DNA of 64,000 nucleotides from Synechococcus sp. CC9616 (GCF_000515235.1 NZ_KI911558.1:2511896-2575895), one strand, 5' to 3'. Counted from the first letter of the stretch, positions 18,272 through 29,083 are shown. Notes: generated by a model not told the origin, from the letters alone. Translations and numbers: made by a program.

Positions 18272-18525
18272 ACTCGACTCTTGCCATTATCTTAGATGGC
18301 ACGATTTGGTTGCCGGAGCTGATCTGTTAAGACAGACGTCAATCCTTGTTGCTTACGCTGCAGCTCTCTCAGTGCGTGGGAACATGAGATCGCATTTGAA
18401 AGTGGTGACGTTTTTGAGGTCTTCGCAATCGCGTTGATCTCTCGAGGCAGATCAGTGGAAGCTCAAGAGCGGTCACATTTACTTGCCTCCACGAATTGAT
18501 CCATTGCCTTTTTCAACCTGAATTC

Positions 18526-19395
18526 ATGTCAAGCACGCAATCTCGGGCTCTTGATTTCGTCGCAGAAGCGGGAGGTCAGGTTTCACGCTCCTATCAGAGT
18601 CGCTTTTCAAAAACGAACAAGCCGGCTTTGACAGTTGCTGAATTCAAGCTGAAAAGCTGCAGCAACATGTCTATCGGCCTCGGTCCCAGAATTCACGAGG
18701 AATGCCCTTTTGGCAGTGTCTTTGGCGAATTGACGTCATTGGACACGTCCTCATTGGATGCCGTGATCACTGCTGCTTACAAGCAGGTTTTCGGCAATGT
18801 GCCACCAACACTGAATGAGCGCTGCACGGAGTTGGAAGCGTGCCTTCGTCAAGGTGACATCAATGTGAGGGGGTTTGTTGCAGGCCTTGCTAAGTCTGAA
18901 TTTTATAAAAAGAATTTCTTTCATCAGGTTTCACCCCAGCGTGGAATTGAGTTGAATTACAAGCACCTTTTCGGTCGTCCTCCTGTAGATCAGGCGGAGA
19001 TGTCGAAGAGTATTGCTCTACTTGCAGATCAAGGTTTTGATGCACTGATCGATCACCTCACCGGTTCAGCAGAATACGCTGAGGTTTTTGGGGACAACAC
19101 GGTTCCTTATGTTCGAGCTTTTAAATCAGCGGCAGGAGCTTATACCTCGACCTTCCCATCGATGGTTGAGCTGCACCATCCATCGGCTTCAAGTGATCGG
19201 TCGCTTGGAAATAGAAGTTTGATCATGGGAAGGGTCGCTTCCCTGGGTCGTATCAAGACATCGACCAACCCAAATTATGTCTATACGAAGGCAATGGCTC
19301 CACAAATTAGCCCGAACTTCTTTGACAAGTATGCCAAAGCAAGCGTTCCTGTGAGTTATAACAATTTTAGTTATGCGAAAGTGGCTCGTGCATGA
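18526..19395 (+). CDS. Phycoerythrin II-type rod linker (MpeC/MpeE family)
   Basis: A 289-residue linker with one rod-linker domain (PF00427-like) at about residues 65-215: VITAAYKQVFGN, RGFVAGLAKSEFYKKNFF, RGIELNYKHLFGRPP and YAEVFGDNTVPYVRAF. The N-terminal extension has CSNMSIGLGPR with a Cys at residue 45, in the position equivalent to the bilin-bearing Cys of the MpeC gamma-like linkers. A C-terminal CpcD domain is absent, as in MpeC. The size matches the roughly 300-residue MpeE described for strain WH8102, but its place next to rpcG is why I leave the symbol open. ATG 18526 is chosen; an upstream in-frame start at 18496 adds ten residues. Its own terminator follows. Confidence 0.85.
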   Translation: MSSTQSRALDFVAEAGGQVSRSYQSRFSKTNKPALTVAEFKLKSCSNMSIGLGPRIHEECPFGSVFGELTSLDTSSLDAVITAAYKQVFGNVPPTLNERCTELEACLRQGDINVRGFVAGLAKSEFYKKNFFHQVSPQRGIELNYKHLFGRPPVDQAEMSKSIALLADQGFDALIDHLTGSAEYAEVFGDNTVPYVRAFKSAAGAYTSTFPSMVELHHPSASSDRSLGNRSLIMGRVASLGRIKTSTNPNYVYTKAMAPQISPNFFDKYAKASVPVSYNNFSYAKVARA

Positions 19396-19420
19396 GTCAG
19401 TTGCTTATCAGGTGATATAA

Positions 19421-19445
19421 AGCCGGTCAATTGACCGGCTTTTTT
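19421..19445 (+). terminator. Terminator of the linker gene downstream of rpcG
   Basis: A perfect 10-bp palindromic stem, AGCCGGTCAA/TTGACCGGCT (19421-19440), is followed by a T run to 19445. It lies 26 bases after the linker stop at 19395. Confidence 0.9.
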
Positions 19446-19477
19446 ATGAACAACTAGTTTATGAACGGCAAAATAAA

Positions 19478-19497
19478 AGCCCCCTTGATAGGGGGCT
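19478..19497 (-). terminator. Terminator of the rpcBA operon
   Basis: A 7-bp GC stem (AGCCCCC/GGGGGCT) with a TTGATA loop. On the minus strand it is followed by TTTTATTTTG. It lies about 35 bases past the rpcA stop and faces the linker-gene terminator. Confidence 0.88.
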
Positions 19498-19530
19498 GAC
19501 TGATCTGATCAGTTGTTTTTTGAAAAGAAC

Positions 19531-20019
19531 TTAGATCAGAGCGTTGATGGCGTAATCGATGTAGCTGTTGGCTTCTGTAGCCGCATCGCCACTGAGGCCG
19601 TGGTTGCCCTTGATGTGCCTGAGAGATTCCACATACCAGGATGGGGAGAGCTCAAAGGTGCGGTTGATTTCAGCCAGACCAGCGATCAGGTAATCGTCCA
19701 TCGGACCTGTTCCACCTGCTACCAGGCAATACGTGATCATCCGCAGGTAGTAGCTGATGTCGCGCGAACATTTCTCTTTGCCACGTGCATCGGCGGCGTA
19801 GTTCGCGCCTTGCATTTGAGTGGTGAAAGGGAATTTTGTGTAAACAGCTTGCGCTGCACCTGCAACCAGAGAGTCAGCTTTGCTGGTGAGCACTTTGGCG
19901 GCTTCGAGGCTGGCCTGGGCCCGGGTGAAACGGCCTGAAGCACCCTGGATTTCAGTGTTGCTCAGAAAGCGACCCTGGGAATCAGCAGCTGCTACAGCCT
20001 CGGTGAGAGGGGTTTTCAT
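19531..20019 (-). CDS. rpcA: R-phycocyanin alpha subunit
   Basis: A 162-residue phycobiliprotein alpha chain, the standard phycocyanin length. The single bilin site is Cys84 in [12 protein letters not shown], with the conserved Arg and Asp that hold the chromophore. In strains with RpcG this cysteine carries phycourobilin, giving R-phycocyanin V. The protein pairs with RpcB to form the discs next to the core. It follows rpcB by 47 bases and ends at a strong hairpin. Confidence 0.96.
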   Translation of the reverse strand: MKTPLTEAVAAADSQGRFLSNTEIQGASGRFTRAQASLEAAKVLTSKADSLVAGAAQAVYTKFPFTTQMQGANYAADARGKEKCSRDISYYLRMITYCLVAGGTGPMDDYLIAGLAEINRTFELSPSWYVESLRHIKGNHGLSGDAATEANSYIDYAINALI

Positions 20020-20066
20020 GATGGAGTGGGGAAATGTGGTGTGTCGTTAAAAGCGCAGAACCTGAT

Positions 20067-20585
20067 TCAGGCCACAGAGGCGGCAGCGCGATCGAAGTAG
20101 GTACCGATTTCGCTGCTGAGTGAGGCGCAGTCTCCAGCTGTGATTCCGGCGCGGTCATTCACCAGGTCGAGAGCAGAGCTCTTCATCAGGTTCACACCAG
20201 CAGCCACGGAAGCTCCAGGAGTTCCGAGGGCCAGGTACGTTTCGCGAAGGCCGTTGAGGCAGCGATCTTCCATCACAGAAGCGTCGCCTGTGAACACGGA
20301 ATAAGTGACGTAGCGGAGGATGATCTCCATGTCCCGCAGGCAGGCGGCCATGCGGCGGGAGGTGTAGGCGTTACCACCCGGTGCGATCAAGGCAGGCTGT
20401 TGAGCGAAGAGCTCGCGAGCAGCGTTAGCAACGATGGTGGACGCGTTGCTTGAAATACGGTTCACGGCGTCCAGACGCTTGTTGCTGTCGGAAACCACCG
20501 AGGCGAGAGCATCAATCTCACTGGTGCTGATGAACTGTCCCCTGGCATCGGCCTGGGCGACAACCTTGGTGAAGGCGTCGAACAT
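20067..20585 (-). CDS. rpcB: R-phycocyanin beta subunit
   Basis: A 172-residue beta chain. Bilin sites are Cys82 in [13 protein letters not shown] and Cys153 in [20 protein letters not shown] around residue 72 supplies the Asn72 that is gamma-N-methylated in phycobiliprotein beta chains. The first gene of the rpcBA operon; it has a good AAGGAG ribosome site 7 bases before ATG, unlike mpeB. CpcT is expected to serve Cys153 and an S/U lyase Cys82. Confidence 0.96.
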   Translation of the reverse strand: MFDAFTKVVAQADARGQFISTSEIDALASVVSDSNKRLDAVNRISSNASTIVANAARELFAQQPALIAPGGNAYTSRRMAACLRDMEIILRYVTYSVFTGDASVMEDRCLNGLRETYLALGTPGASVAAGVNLMKSSALDLVNDRAGITAGDCASLSSEIGTYFDRAAASVA

Positions 20586-20596
20586 TTGGAACTCCT

Positions 20597-20704
20597 TTGG
20601 GCAGCGTCTAAATGGGTGTCACAGACACCGGAGGGGACATCCTAAGGAGAGTCCCATCGGGTCGAGACGATTCTCGCGAAAGCTCCGAGGAGCTCTCGAT
20701 GCCG
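20597..20704 (-). promoter_or_regulatory. Structured 5' leader of rpcBA
   Basis: The leader of about 120 bases between the promoter candidate and rpcB has two short perfect hairpins when read on the minus strand: AGCTCC/GGAGCT with a TC loop, and GGTGTC/GACACC with a TGT loop. Both lie upstream of the AAGGAG ribosome site. They may stabilise this highly expressed mRNA or regulate it; no known riboswitch class was recognised. Confidence 0.4.
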
Positions 20705-20705
20705 G

Positions 20706-20733
20706 TTCATAATGTTTAATCCGTCTGTAGCAA
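20706..20733 (-). promoter_or_regulatory. Candidate promoter of rpcBA
   Basis: On the minus strand, TTGCTA (20728-20733) and TATGAA (20706-20711) are separated by 16 bases, a reasonable sigma-70 type pair about 120 bases before the rpcB start. Identified by eye only. Confidence 0.4.
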
Positions 20734-20768
20734 TTGCTGTTTTGCAGTTCGCTGAACCGAGCTGACGC

Positions 20769-21542
20769 CTACAGGTCAAAGAGCACGCTGTGGATGTAGG
20801 CCTCTGTCCATTCGCCGCCGTGAAAGCGCGTCAACATCCCCCGCGCAGGATCTTTCTCCGCTCTGTACGTGGTGTAGCGACGCTGCCCAGCAAGGAGATG
20901 CTGCTGCCGCTCCGCCGAGACGGCCTCCGCTTCTGAGGTGAGTTCGAGGTAGAGGTTGAGGTAGTCGTTGAAGGCTGGCCGAACGATGGACGCAATGATC
21001 TGATCTCCTTCCTCTCCGAGCGGTAGTCGTGTCCAGAGAAAAGCTGGTGAGAAGTAGGGCTGAGCTTCCTCCGGAATCGGTCCTCCATCAGGGAGTTCCT
21101 GGCGCCAACGTTCAAAGATTGGCATGAGTCGATCCCACACCGGCTGCGTGTGATCGGGATCGTTTTTGTCCGCTGGCTGTAGATCCAGAGCGAGGAGATG
21201 TCCTGAGGGAAGAGTCACCAGATCTCCACCGAAAAAAGGAAGATCGAACTGGCTGGACGGGTTGATCACAAAATTAAGAACCGATGCCGCCCGACCTGCA
21301 TTCACACAGGCGGCCCGAACCTGTCGGTACTTCTGGGTTTGGCAAGCCCAGGTCGCTGTGGTGACGGGAAAGGGGTTGGCCTTCGAGCCCGTCTGGTCGT
21401 CCCGTTGCAGGAATTGGTTGTCAACGGGGTAGGGCTCAACGTTCAGGGGCTGCAAGGCCTGAACGGCGTCGTCCAGAAAGGGTTGCCAAGTCCAGCCAGC
21501 TAGGCGGACCGGGTCAGTGCTTAGAACACGAGATGTGGACAT
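20769..21542 (-). CDS. pebB: Phycoerythrobilin:ferredoxin oxidoreductase
   Basis: A 257-residue ferredoxin-dependent bilin reductase. It reduces 15,16-dihydrobiliverdin to 3Z-phycoerythrobilin, the precursor of every bilin used in this cluster. Family blocks include the [20 protein letters not shown] stretch, [19 protein letters not shown] and [20 protein letters not shown] near the C-terminus. Its start abuts the pebA stop, so PebA and PebB are translated together, in keeping with the known channelling of the intermediate between them. Confidence 0.96.
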   Translation of the reverse strand: MSTSRVLSTDPVRLAGWTWQPFLDDAVQALQPLNVEPYPVDNQFLQRDDQTGSKANPFPVTTATWACQTQKYRQVRAACVNAGRAASVLNFVINPSSQFDLPFFGGDLVTLPSGHLLALDLQPADKNDPDHTQPVWDRLMPIFERWRQELPDGGPIPEEAQPYFSPAFLWTRLPLGEEGDQIIASIVRPAFNDYLNLYLELTSEAEAVSAERQQHLLAGQRRYTTYRAEKDPARGMLTRFHGGEWTEAYIHSVLFDL

Positions 21543-22244
<702 letters not shown>

Positions 22245-22847
22245 TCAGATCAACGCTCCCACCGTTGATTGAGCCGCGAGAGCTTCGGCAGATTCAGCAA
22301 GTTTCTGAATGTCAGCTTCCTCGTGACATCGCAATTCGGTGCAATACGTGGTCATCGACACCCCTCCCATGTATTGGACTGAGCTCACGCGCATCCGCAC
22401 CTGATCAGTGACGAACCAACAGCGTTCAATGCCGACGTTCGTGTCGTATCGCGTCGTGATGGTGAGGACGCCGTCTTCTGCAAACTGATAGGTACTGAGA
22501 ACTGGCTGTTTTTCAACGTACCCAACATCCCGCACCAGCAGACCGTGCAGGTTGTCGTCATCAGATGGGATGTCCACCACAACAGCGGCATAGTCCTCGT
22601 TGCGGACACCATGCTTGAGGTTGCTTTCCCACCAAAAACGGGCACCGCCGGTGGCTTTTGAGCTGCTCATATTGAGTGTTCGGCAGACTTTTTCCACCGC
22701 ATGATCATCAGCAGCAAACGGTTCGATCACCAGGTTGGAATCAGCTGCTTCGTCGTCTTGGTGGTCGAGGTGATGAATCGAACGTCGATTCAGCCAAGTT
22801 CCTCGACTCGCTTCGAAGAAATCAGCCATTGTCATCGGTTGGAACAT
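22245..22847 (-). CDS. cpeU: CpcS/CpeS-family bilin lyase, CpeU type
   Basis: A 200-residue S/U-clan lyase, a lipocalin-like fold that attaches bilins to Cys82-type sites. It has ADFFEASRGTWLNRRSIHHL at the start, a middle RFWWESN, and SSVQYMGGVSMTTYCTELR near the end, all family positions. A second S/U gene in this window (33555-34085) sits in the cpeCDESTR order and fits CpeS, so I call this one CpeU. The CpeS/CpeU split is inferred from context. In-frame ATG codons at 22835 and 22829 are also possible starts. It is joined to pebA without a gap. Confidence 0.8.
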   Translation of the reverse strand: MFQPMTMADFFEASRGTWLNRRSIHHLDHQDDEAADSNLVIEPFAADDHAVEKVCRTLNMSSSKATGGARFWWESNLKHGVRNEDYAAVVVDIPSDDDNLHGLLVRDVGYVEKQPVLSTYQFAEDGVLTITTRYDTNVGIERCWFVTDQVRMRVSSVQYMGGVSMTTYCTELRCHEEADIQKLAESAEALAAQSTVGALI

Positions 22848-22879
22848 GGGTCGACCGTGGTGTTTCCAGGTGTCTTGAT

Positions 22880-23131
22880 TCAGGACTTCGATGCCATGGC
22901 GTCACGCTGCTGAGTGAGCTGTTCGAGAATTTCCCCAAGCCTCTGCAATTCGGCGTGATCATCCACAGCAGCTTGGATTTTTTTCTGGGGCATCCGAAGC
23001 TTCTGTCCCATTGCTTTCACGTCGTTCTCGAGCCGCACTCTGTAAGCGGTGAGTTGTTCGATCGAATCCTGTAGTTCCTCAAGGCTGGGTTCCATCGTCT
23101 GGTCCCGCAAGATGGCCACATCATCAAGCAT
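22880..23131 (-). CDS. Small conserved coiled-coil protein of the rod cluster
   Basis: An 83-residue acidic protein, probably one long helix pair: LEELQDSIEQLTAYRVRLEN followed by LQRLGEILEQLTQQRDAM, with heptad-like leucines. No known domain. It leads the minus-strand unit of this gene, cpeU, pebA and pebB, and is divergent from cpeB. Co-transcription suggests a role linked to bilin supply or attachment, but nothing in the sequence shows it. Confidence 0.7.
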   Translation of the reverse strand: MLDDVAILRDQTMEPSLEELQDSIEQLTAYRVRLENDVKAMGQKLRMPQKKIQAAVDDHAELQRLGEILEQLTQQRDAMASKS

Positions 23132-23290
23132 GGCCTCCCATCGGAGAAAGCTTGGCCGCGCTAGGTGACGAACCGTTGCGTGATGTCGCGATACCGGCCT
23201 GCCAGCTCGGAAGCACCCCTTACTGTTTTTAAGCGCTTCGCCTGTGGTGCCAGGCCTCCAGCCTCTTCAAACCGTTCATTCTTCGAATGA

Positions 23291-23911
<621 letters not shown>

Positions 23912-23952
23912 GTCAATTCGTTCATTCCATCAACCAACTTTTCAGGATCTGA

Positions 23953-24450
<498 letters not shown>

Positions 24451-24475
24451 GTCTGATTCAATTCAGAATGGTTTC

Positions 24476-24502
24476 AAAGGGGGGCGTTCAGCCCCCCTTT
24501 TT
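24476..24502 (+). terminator. Terminator of cpeBA
   Basis: GGGGGGC and GCCCCCC form a 7-bp GC stem with a GTTCA... loop, flanked by AAA on the left and TTTTT on the right, 26 bases after the cpeA stop. It probably limits read-through into cpeZ so that the lyase is made in smaller amounts than the subunits. Confidence 0.9.
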
Positions 24503-24560
24503 GTTTGAAAACGTGTTTCTCCTCGACTTACCCGGACCTACTTTCTGCAACTGATCACGC

Positions 24561-25199
24561 ATGAACGACGCTGAAATCCCGTCGCTTGACGAGTTGTTTG
24601 ATGATCTTACAAATCACCCCAGCCCAAGAATTCAGGAGCAAGCTTCTTGGGTGATGGTGGATCACTATCCAGCGGAATCTATGCCGCGTTTAATTGATTT
24701 GATTGAGAATCCTGATCCAATTATTTACCGAGCTGCTGTTAAAGCGTTGGGCTTGTTTGGGCTGGATGCTCTTGATCCCTTGTGCAGTAAATATCGCTCA
24801 AGTAGTAACCCTACGGTGCGTGCTTGTTGCATCAAGGCGTTTGTACAGGTCTCCGCTAAACACCCTGATGAGGTATTCACAGATAATGCAATGAAGGTTT
24901 TGGAGGATGGATTGTCTGATGATGATCCTGTTGTCTCGCAGTCGGCGGTGATGGCAATTGCACAGGTGGGTAAGCAAAGCGCAACGCGTGCAGAAGCCTT
25001 GCCACTGCTCTTGAAAGTATCACGTGGAAACAACACTGCTCACGCAATATCTGCCATCATGGCATTAGGTGAAATCAAGAACATTGATGCAAATAATGCG
25101 CTACAAGATCTGATTAATGACTCTGCATTGGACCCAATTATTGGCGAAATTGCAAAGTCCTCACTGGAACGTTCTCAAATGCAAAAGCCTAAGAGCTAA
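24561..25199 (+). CDS. cpeZ: Phycobilin lyase subunit CpeZ (HEAT repeats)
   Basis: A 212-residue HEAT-repeat protein. Helical repeats such as IYRAAVKALGLFGLDALDPL and VVSQSAVMAIAQVGKQSATR cover most of the length. CpeZ works with CpeY, raising its loading of phycoerythrobilin on Cys82 of CpeA, and acts like a chaperone for phycoerythrin subunits. The short length, lack of NHCQGN and place right behind cpeBA fit CpeZ. It is convergent with the mpeU candidate, with stops 2 bases apart. Its composition is more A/T-rich than cpeBA. Confidence 0.85.
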   Translation: MNDAEIPSLDELFDDLTNHPSPRIQEQASWVMVDHYPAESMPRLIDLIENPDPIIYRAAVKALGLFGLDALDPLCSKYRSSSNPTVRACCIKAFVQVSAKHPDEVFTDNAMKVLEDGLSDDDPVVSQSAVMAIAQVGKQSATRAEALPLLLKVSRGNNTAHAISAIMALGEIKNIDANNALQDLINDSALDPIIGEIAKSSLERSQMQKPKS

Positions 25200-25201
25200 G
25201 C

Positions 25202-26068
25202 TTATTTATCGATTTGATTGATGGCCACCGCAAAGACTGCTTTCACATCATTGTTGTTCTCAGCCTCTTGAGCTCTTCTTAACACTTCTAGCGCATCCTG
25301 TGCCTCAAGTTTCATCAACGACAATGCAGCATTTTTCCTGACCTGAGGGCAGGTATCTTCTAAAGAAGAACACAGAAGAGGTGTTGCTTCTTCTGGGTCC
25401 TGCAGCTTGCCCAAAAGTGTCGCCGCTTCAGCACGAACTTCTTGGTTCACATCGTTGAGGGATGAAACGAGTAACTCTTTGGCTTCTGTATCTTGTAATG
25501 ATTGAATTTGATCTCCAAGAGCGGAGATGGCAGCAACCCTAATTTCAGCATGTTCTGATCGTGCAGCATCTCGCAATGCTTCAGGTGCTTTTGATCCAAT
25601 GAAAGACAACCCAAGGTTGGCAAGTCCGATCTGAAATGGTGTGCAATTTGGGTCATTCAGAATCTTCAGAATCATGCCAATCGCTGGTGGCCCGATGGTT
25701 GCCATGGCGCCTGCAGATGATCCTTGAACAACTGGATCCTCATCTTCCATAAATGCTTCATAGAGATACGGGAGTGCATCAGCGCTGCCGATGATATTCA
25801 GGGTTTTAGCTGCAGCCCTGCGAACAATCACATTCGAGTGGCTCCTCAATGCAGAGCACAAAGCCGGCAAGGCTGCCTCTCCTACCGACCCTAGACTTTT
25901 GGCAAATGTTAAACGTAGTTTGCCCCGGTTATCACCAAGGCCCGCAATCATTCGATTAATCGATTCTTGATCTGTGTCCACAAGGCATCCGTCGCTCAAC
26001 TGCTGTTGCAGCGACTCTGCCAACGATTGAGCCTCCTCAGTGCTGAGCTCGAGATTCTGATCATTCAT
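25202..26068 (-). CDS. mpeU: HEAT-repeat bilin lyase, probable MpeU
   Basis: About 288 residues from ATG 26068; ATG 26125 would add 19 residues of Gly/Ser/Asp-rich sequence. HEAT repeats are clear (VIVRRAAAKTLNIIGSADAL, IRVAAISALGDQI, VRAEAATLLGKLQDPEEA, VRKNAALSLMKLEA). This is an E/F-clan lyase by fold and place. MpeU, a lyase-isomerase of PE-II strains, has about this length and, as I recall, this location. The substrate subunit cannot be told from sequence, and MpeV is an alternative. It is divergent from an unknown gene that leads to cpeY. Confidence 0.65.
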   Translation of the reverse strand: MNDQNLELSTEEAQSLAESLQQQLSDGCLVDTDQESINRMIAGLGDNRGKLRLTFAKSLGSVGEAALPALCSALRSHSNVIVRRAAAKTLNIIGSADALPYLYEAFMEDEDPVVQGSSAGAMATIGPPAIGMILKILNDPNCTPFQIGLANLGLSFIGSKAPEALRDAARSEHAEIRVAAISALGDQIQSLQDTEAKELLVSSLNDVNQEVRAEAATLLGKLQDPEEATPLLCSSLEDTCPQVRKNAALSLMKLEAQDALEVLRRAQEAENNNDVKAVFAVAINQIDK

Positions 26069-26148
26069 AAACGTTGTGCCTGCTTCCCCATCGCGCGGGG
26101 CTGAACCTGATCCATTATCGTTCATGGTTCAGCTCGGATCGTCCCCGA

Positions 26149-26583
26149 ATGACTCAGTTCGTGTTGTCTCATAACCCCCAGGTGGTCTCTCAATCGCTTC
26201 CGATCATGTCGGCATCTGAATTGGCCAATGGCCTAAGTGGTCAGGGAATGCAGGGAGTGAACGTCAGTGCTTTGCAGCATCCACATTGGAAAGTTCGGGT
26301 TGAATCTGACCTTGCTCCTGAAGCACTTGCTCAAACTCTGCTGCAAGCCTGGCGTCGTTTTCGCAAAAGTAATGGTGTTCAGGCCGATTTCACGATTCTG
26401 GCTCTAGGTGGACGCAAAGATGGGGCCGCGACGACAAACTCGTTACTGCAAACAGGGTCTTGGGGTGTGGATGTTGTTGAAACAGACCGGCCTTCTGAAT
26501 TTTTAGGAAGTATTAACTGGGAAGGATTAAAAGCGGGTCGTCCGGCAGATGCAATCTTCGAGATTCATGATCTTCCTCAGTAA
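26149..26583 (+). CDS. Unknown protein upstream of cpeY
   Basis: A 144-residue soluble protein from ATG 26149, 23 bases before cpeY. It has a Gly/Ser-rich segment near residue 30 (ELANGLSGQGMQGVNVSALQ) and a possible alpha/beta core: WKVRVESD, FTILALGGRKDG, SWGVDVVETD. No membrane helix, signal peptide or bilin-site motif. I do not recognise the family. Tight linkage to cpeY suggests a part in phycoerythrin maturation, which is inference only. Confidence 0.7.
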   Translation: MTQFVLSHNPQVVSQSLPIMSASELANGLSGQGMQGVNVSALQHPHWKVRVESDLAPEALAQTLLQAWRRFRKSNGVQADFTILALGGRKDGAATTNSLLQTGSWGVDVVETDRPSEFLGSINWEGLKAGRPADAIFEIHDLPQ

Positions 26584-26605
26584 TTAAATATAGAATAGAT
26601 ATTCC

Positions 26606-27937
26606 ATGACTGGTAAATTTAATAATATCCATCCAGGTTTATCTCTTGAAAGTTCTCTAAGTATCCTGGCAACACCTGAGAAGGACTTGGAGTCTTCAAG
26701 CGATTACTACATGGCGGTGTGTCACCTGTTGAATTTCCCAGGTGTTCGTACTGAAGATGCTCTTCTGACTGTTGCAAACAATGAGTCAGACACGCAAGCG
26801 ATTCGCTTGGCACGGCGAAAGTCACTCGAGATATTGGGCCGCTTAGGTTGCAGACGGGCCTTGCCAACTTTAACAATTTCTCTCGATCATTCTGATCCTT
26901 ATCTAGTTGAAAATGCCGTCTGGAGCCTTCTTCAACTTGGTTGCGACGACCATGATGTCCATCAACGTCTAATTGAGCTTCTGGTTCAGAATCAGGTCAA
27001 CCAGCGCATTCTTATTCAGTGTTTGGCTGGTCTTGGTGTTCAAGAGGCCATTGACGCCATCCAGCAATGCATCAAATCACCAACTGATTCTGTAAGGACG
27101 GCCGCGATCTCTGCCTTGTGCAGACTCACTGGTGATCGTCGTTCTCTTAATGTCCTCGAACCGGTTTTGTTTTCGGATAGCCAGATGGATCGCCAGATGG
27201 TGATCGAAGATCTGGCTGATTGCAAGGGCATTGAGCTCCTGGGTTCCGTTCTCAAGTCTCCAGTGTCTCCTGTTTTCCGTCTGCGCTTTGTCCAAGCGGT
27301 CTGGCCGTCGCCAGAAGCTGGGACCAGCACAGTGAAATCGGATTTGGTGACTGTTTTGGATCAAATCCTCATTGATTCACCTGATTCACTTTCGCTGAAA
27401 CAGCGCTTCAATATCGAGTCGACTGTCAGTATCAGTGATTCTTTTGAAGGACTGTTCTCTAACGATTTTTCTCGCTGTTATCAAAGTCTGGTGCGTTTGA
27501 GCTGTATTGAGGGATCGAAGTTATGGCCTCTGTATCTGCAGCAATGGAATGATCGGGCTTTTAATGATTATGGGGCCCACTATTTCTTTGTCCGATTGAT
27601 CGGACTCGTTCCCTCTTGGCCTGCTGACAGTATTTGTATCTTGGAAAATTTGTTATTGGAGGCCGTTGAAAATTTGAGGCCGCAATTCAGCAAATCTAGG
27701 CCCGTAGCATTGTTGTCATTGTTAGATCTATCGCCTCAGGCAATCTCTTGGCACAGGCTCGTTGATATCCTGGAATCTCCCAGCAGCCCCTGGCAGCTGC
27801 AATATGCTGTTTTGATGGTTGTTGAGCGGTTGGCAGGCCAGTACCAATCAGCTCTTCAGGACTATCTTGATGATTCTGGCAAGATTTCTATTACTCATCC
27901 ATTTGTGTGCGACAAGCTTGACTGCATTGTTGCATAA
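26606..27937 (+). CDS. cpeY: Phycoerythrobilin lyase for PE-I alpha (CpeY)
   Basis: A 443-residue E/F-clan HEAT-repeat lyase. The N-terminal DYYMAVCHLLNFPGVRTEDA and the repeats AIRLARRKSLEILGRLGCRR and VRTAAISALCRLTGDRRSL match CpeY/MpeY proteins. CpeY attaches phycoerythrobilin to Cys82 of CpeA, helped by CpeZ. It has no NHCQGN motif, so no isomerase activity is expected. Two such genes are present; this one, near cpeBA-cpeZ, is taken as CpeY, and the other, beside mpeBA, as MpeY. Its 3' end overlaps the hairpin that terminates mpeC. Confidence 0.85.
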   Translation: MTGKFNNIHPGLSLESSLSILATPEKDLESSSDYYMAVCHLLNFPGVRTEDALLTVANNESDTQAIRLARRKSLEILGRLGCRRALPTLTISLDHSDPYLVENAVWSLLQLGCDDHDVHQRLIELLVQNQVNQRILIQCLAGLGVQEAIDAIQQCIKSPTDSVRTAAISALCRLTGDRRSLNVLEPVLFSDSQMDRQMVIEDLADCKGIELLGSVLKSPVSPVFRLRFVQAVWPSPEAGTSTVKSDLVTVLDQILIDSPDSLSLKQRFNIESTVSISDSFEGLFSNDFSRCYQSLVRLSCIEGSKLWPLYLQQWNDRAFNDYGAHYFFVRLIGLVPSWPADSICILENLLLEAVENLRPQFSKSRPVALLSLLDLSPQAISWHRLVDILESPSSPWQLQYAVLMVVERLAGQYQSALQDYLDDSGKISITHPFVCDKLDCIVA

Positions 27938-27966
27938 AAAAGCGCTGCAAGATATTTGCAGCGCTG
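27936..27966 (-). terminator. Terminator of mpeC
   Basis: AGCGCTGCAA and TTTGCAGCGCT pair over about 10 bp around a GATA loop; on the minus strand the stem is followed by TTTTTT. It lies 40 bases beyond the mpeC stop and includes the cpeY stop, so it may work in both directions. Confidence 0.85.
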
Positions 27967-28005
27967 AATGATTTAGAGCTTGTACAGACCAATTAAGGGG
28001 CTAAC

Positions 28006-28851
28006 CTATTTGCAACCCCAGGCGCGGAACACGACTGGCTTCTCTAATTTGGGAGGATTGTGGCCTTTAAATTCCTGTGTAGGCAATTTCACACTGACAG
28101 TGCCAGCTGTAATGGAGGTTTTGTTTAACATCCGAGCATTGAGCTGGCTGTAAATACGGCTTCTGGAGCCCAGAGCATTGTCGCTGACAACACGGCTGGC
28201 TTCAAGGTCCACCATGTTGTTGAAACTGGCTGTGGTCATTCCAGCCAGTGATCCAAGCGCACGGGGGTAAGGCACGATGTCACTGCCAAAGACCTCTGTG
28301 TATTCCGCCGAATCAGTCAGCGTGTCGACCACTGCATCGAATCCGCTACTCGCCAATAGTTCAATGTAATGAGTAACTTCTGCATGGTTCAGTGGGGGAC
28401 GACCCAGAAGATGCTTGAAGTTCAGTTCAATCCCGCGCTGGGGAGAGACATTATGGAAGTACTGATCTTTATAGAACTGAGATTTTGCAAGTCCAGCGAC
28501 GAAGTCGCGCACACAAATCTCACCATTTAAAAGACGTGCTTCCAACGAATCACAGCGCTGATTCAGCGTTGGGTTTTTGTTGCCGAAAACCTGCTTGTAA
28601 GCCGCATCGATCACTGTATCGAGAGCTTCGCGATCACTGGGATTGAACTCGTCGAACACAGGACGATGAGGGCACTCGCCATACTTTCGGGGCCCGATTG
28701 CAATGGCCATGTTTGAACATGCCTGCCGATTGAACTCTGCAATTGTCAGCGCAGCACCTGATGGGGAAGATTGAGCTGTTGAGTAACCAACAGGCTCATG
28801 GCGACGTGCATCAACCAGAAATTTCTTGGAGCGAGATTCAATTTTCAGCAT
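28006..28851 (-). CDS. mpeC: Phycoerythrin II gamma-like linker MpeC
   Basis: A 281-residue linker from ATG 28851. Two in-frame upstream ATG codons would extend it by 9 or 45 residues. N-terminal FLVDARRHEPVG is typical of MpeC. ACSNMAIAIGPRKYGECPHR puts a Cys at residue 45, the position of the phycourobilin attached to MpeC in other strains. The rod-linker domain spans about 65-215 (VIDAAYKQVFGN, RDFVAGLAKSQFYKDQYF, RGIELNFKHLLGRPP). It links PE-II discs at the distal rod, and its level falls in high light in WH8102. It lies downstream of mpeBA after a strong terminator. Confidence 0.92.
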   Translation of the reverse strand: MLKIESRSKKFLVDARRHEPVGYSTAQSSPSGAALTIAEFNRQACSNMAIAIGPRKYGECPHRPVFDEFNPSDREALDTVIDAAYKQVFGNKNPTLNQRCDSLEARLLNGEICVRDFVAGLAKSQFYKDQYFHNVSPQRGIELNFKHLLGRPPLNHAEVTHYIELLASSGFDAVVDTLTDSAEYTEVFGSDIVPYPRALGSLAGMTTASFNNMVDLEASRVVSDNALGSRSRIYSQLNARMLNKTSITAGTVSVKLPTQEFKGHNPPKLEKPVVFRAWGCK

Positions 28852-29083
28852 GTTGAATGTTGGAGGATGAGGGGACATGTTGATGTGCTCGCTGCCTAGA
28901 GATCCTCTCGACACAAAGTCGTAAAGGTCGGCACGAACCCAAATTGAGTCGACTGACTTTATGGCATTATTTTTGCCAAATGCCAATCATGGATAATTTG
29001 AATTGAAAAGATAATTTTCTTCAAAGAAACGCTTTCGAGAGCAAGCTGTCAACTTTGCGCGCCCAAAGGGACTTTTTGATACA

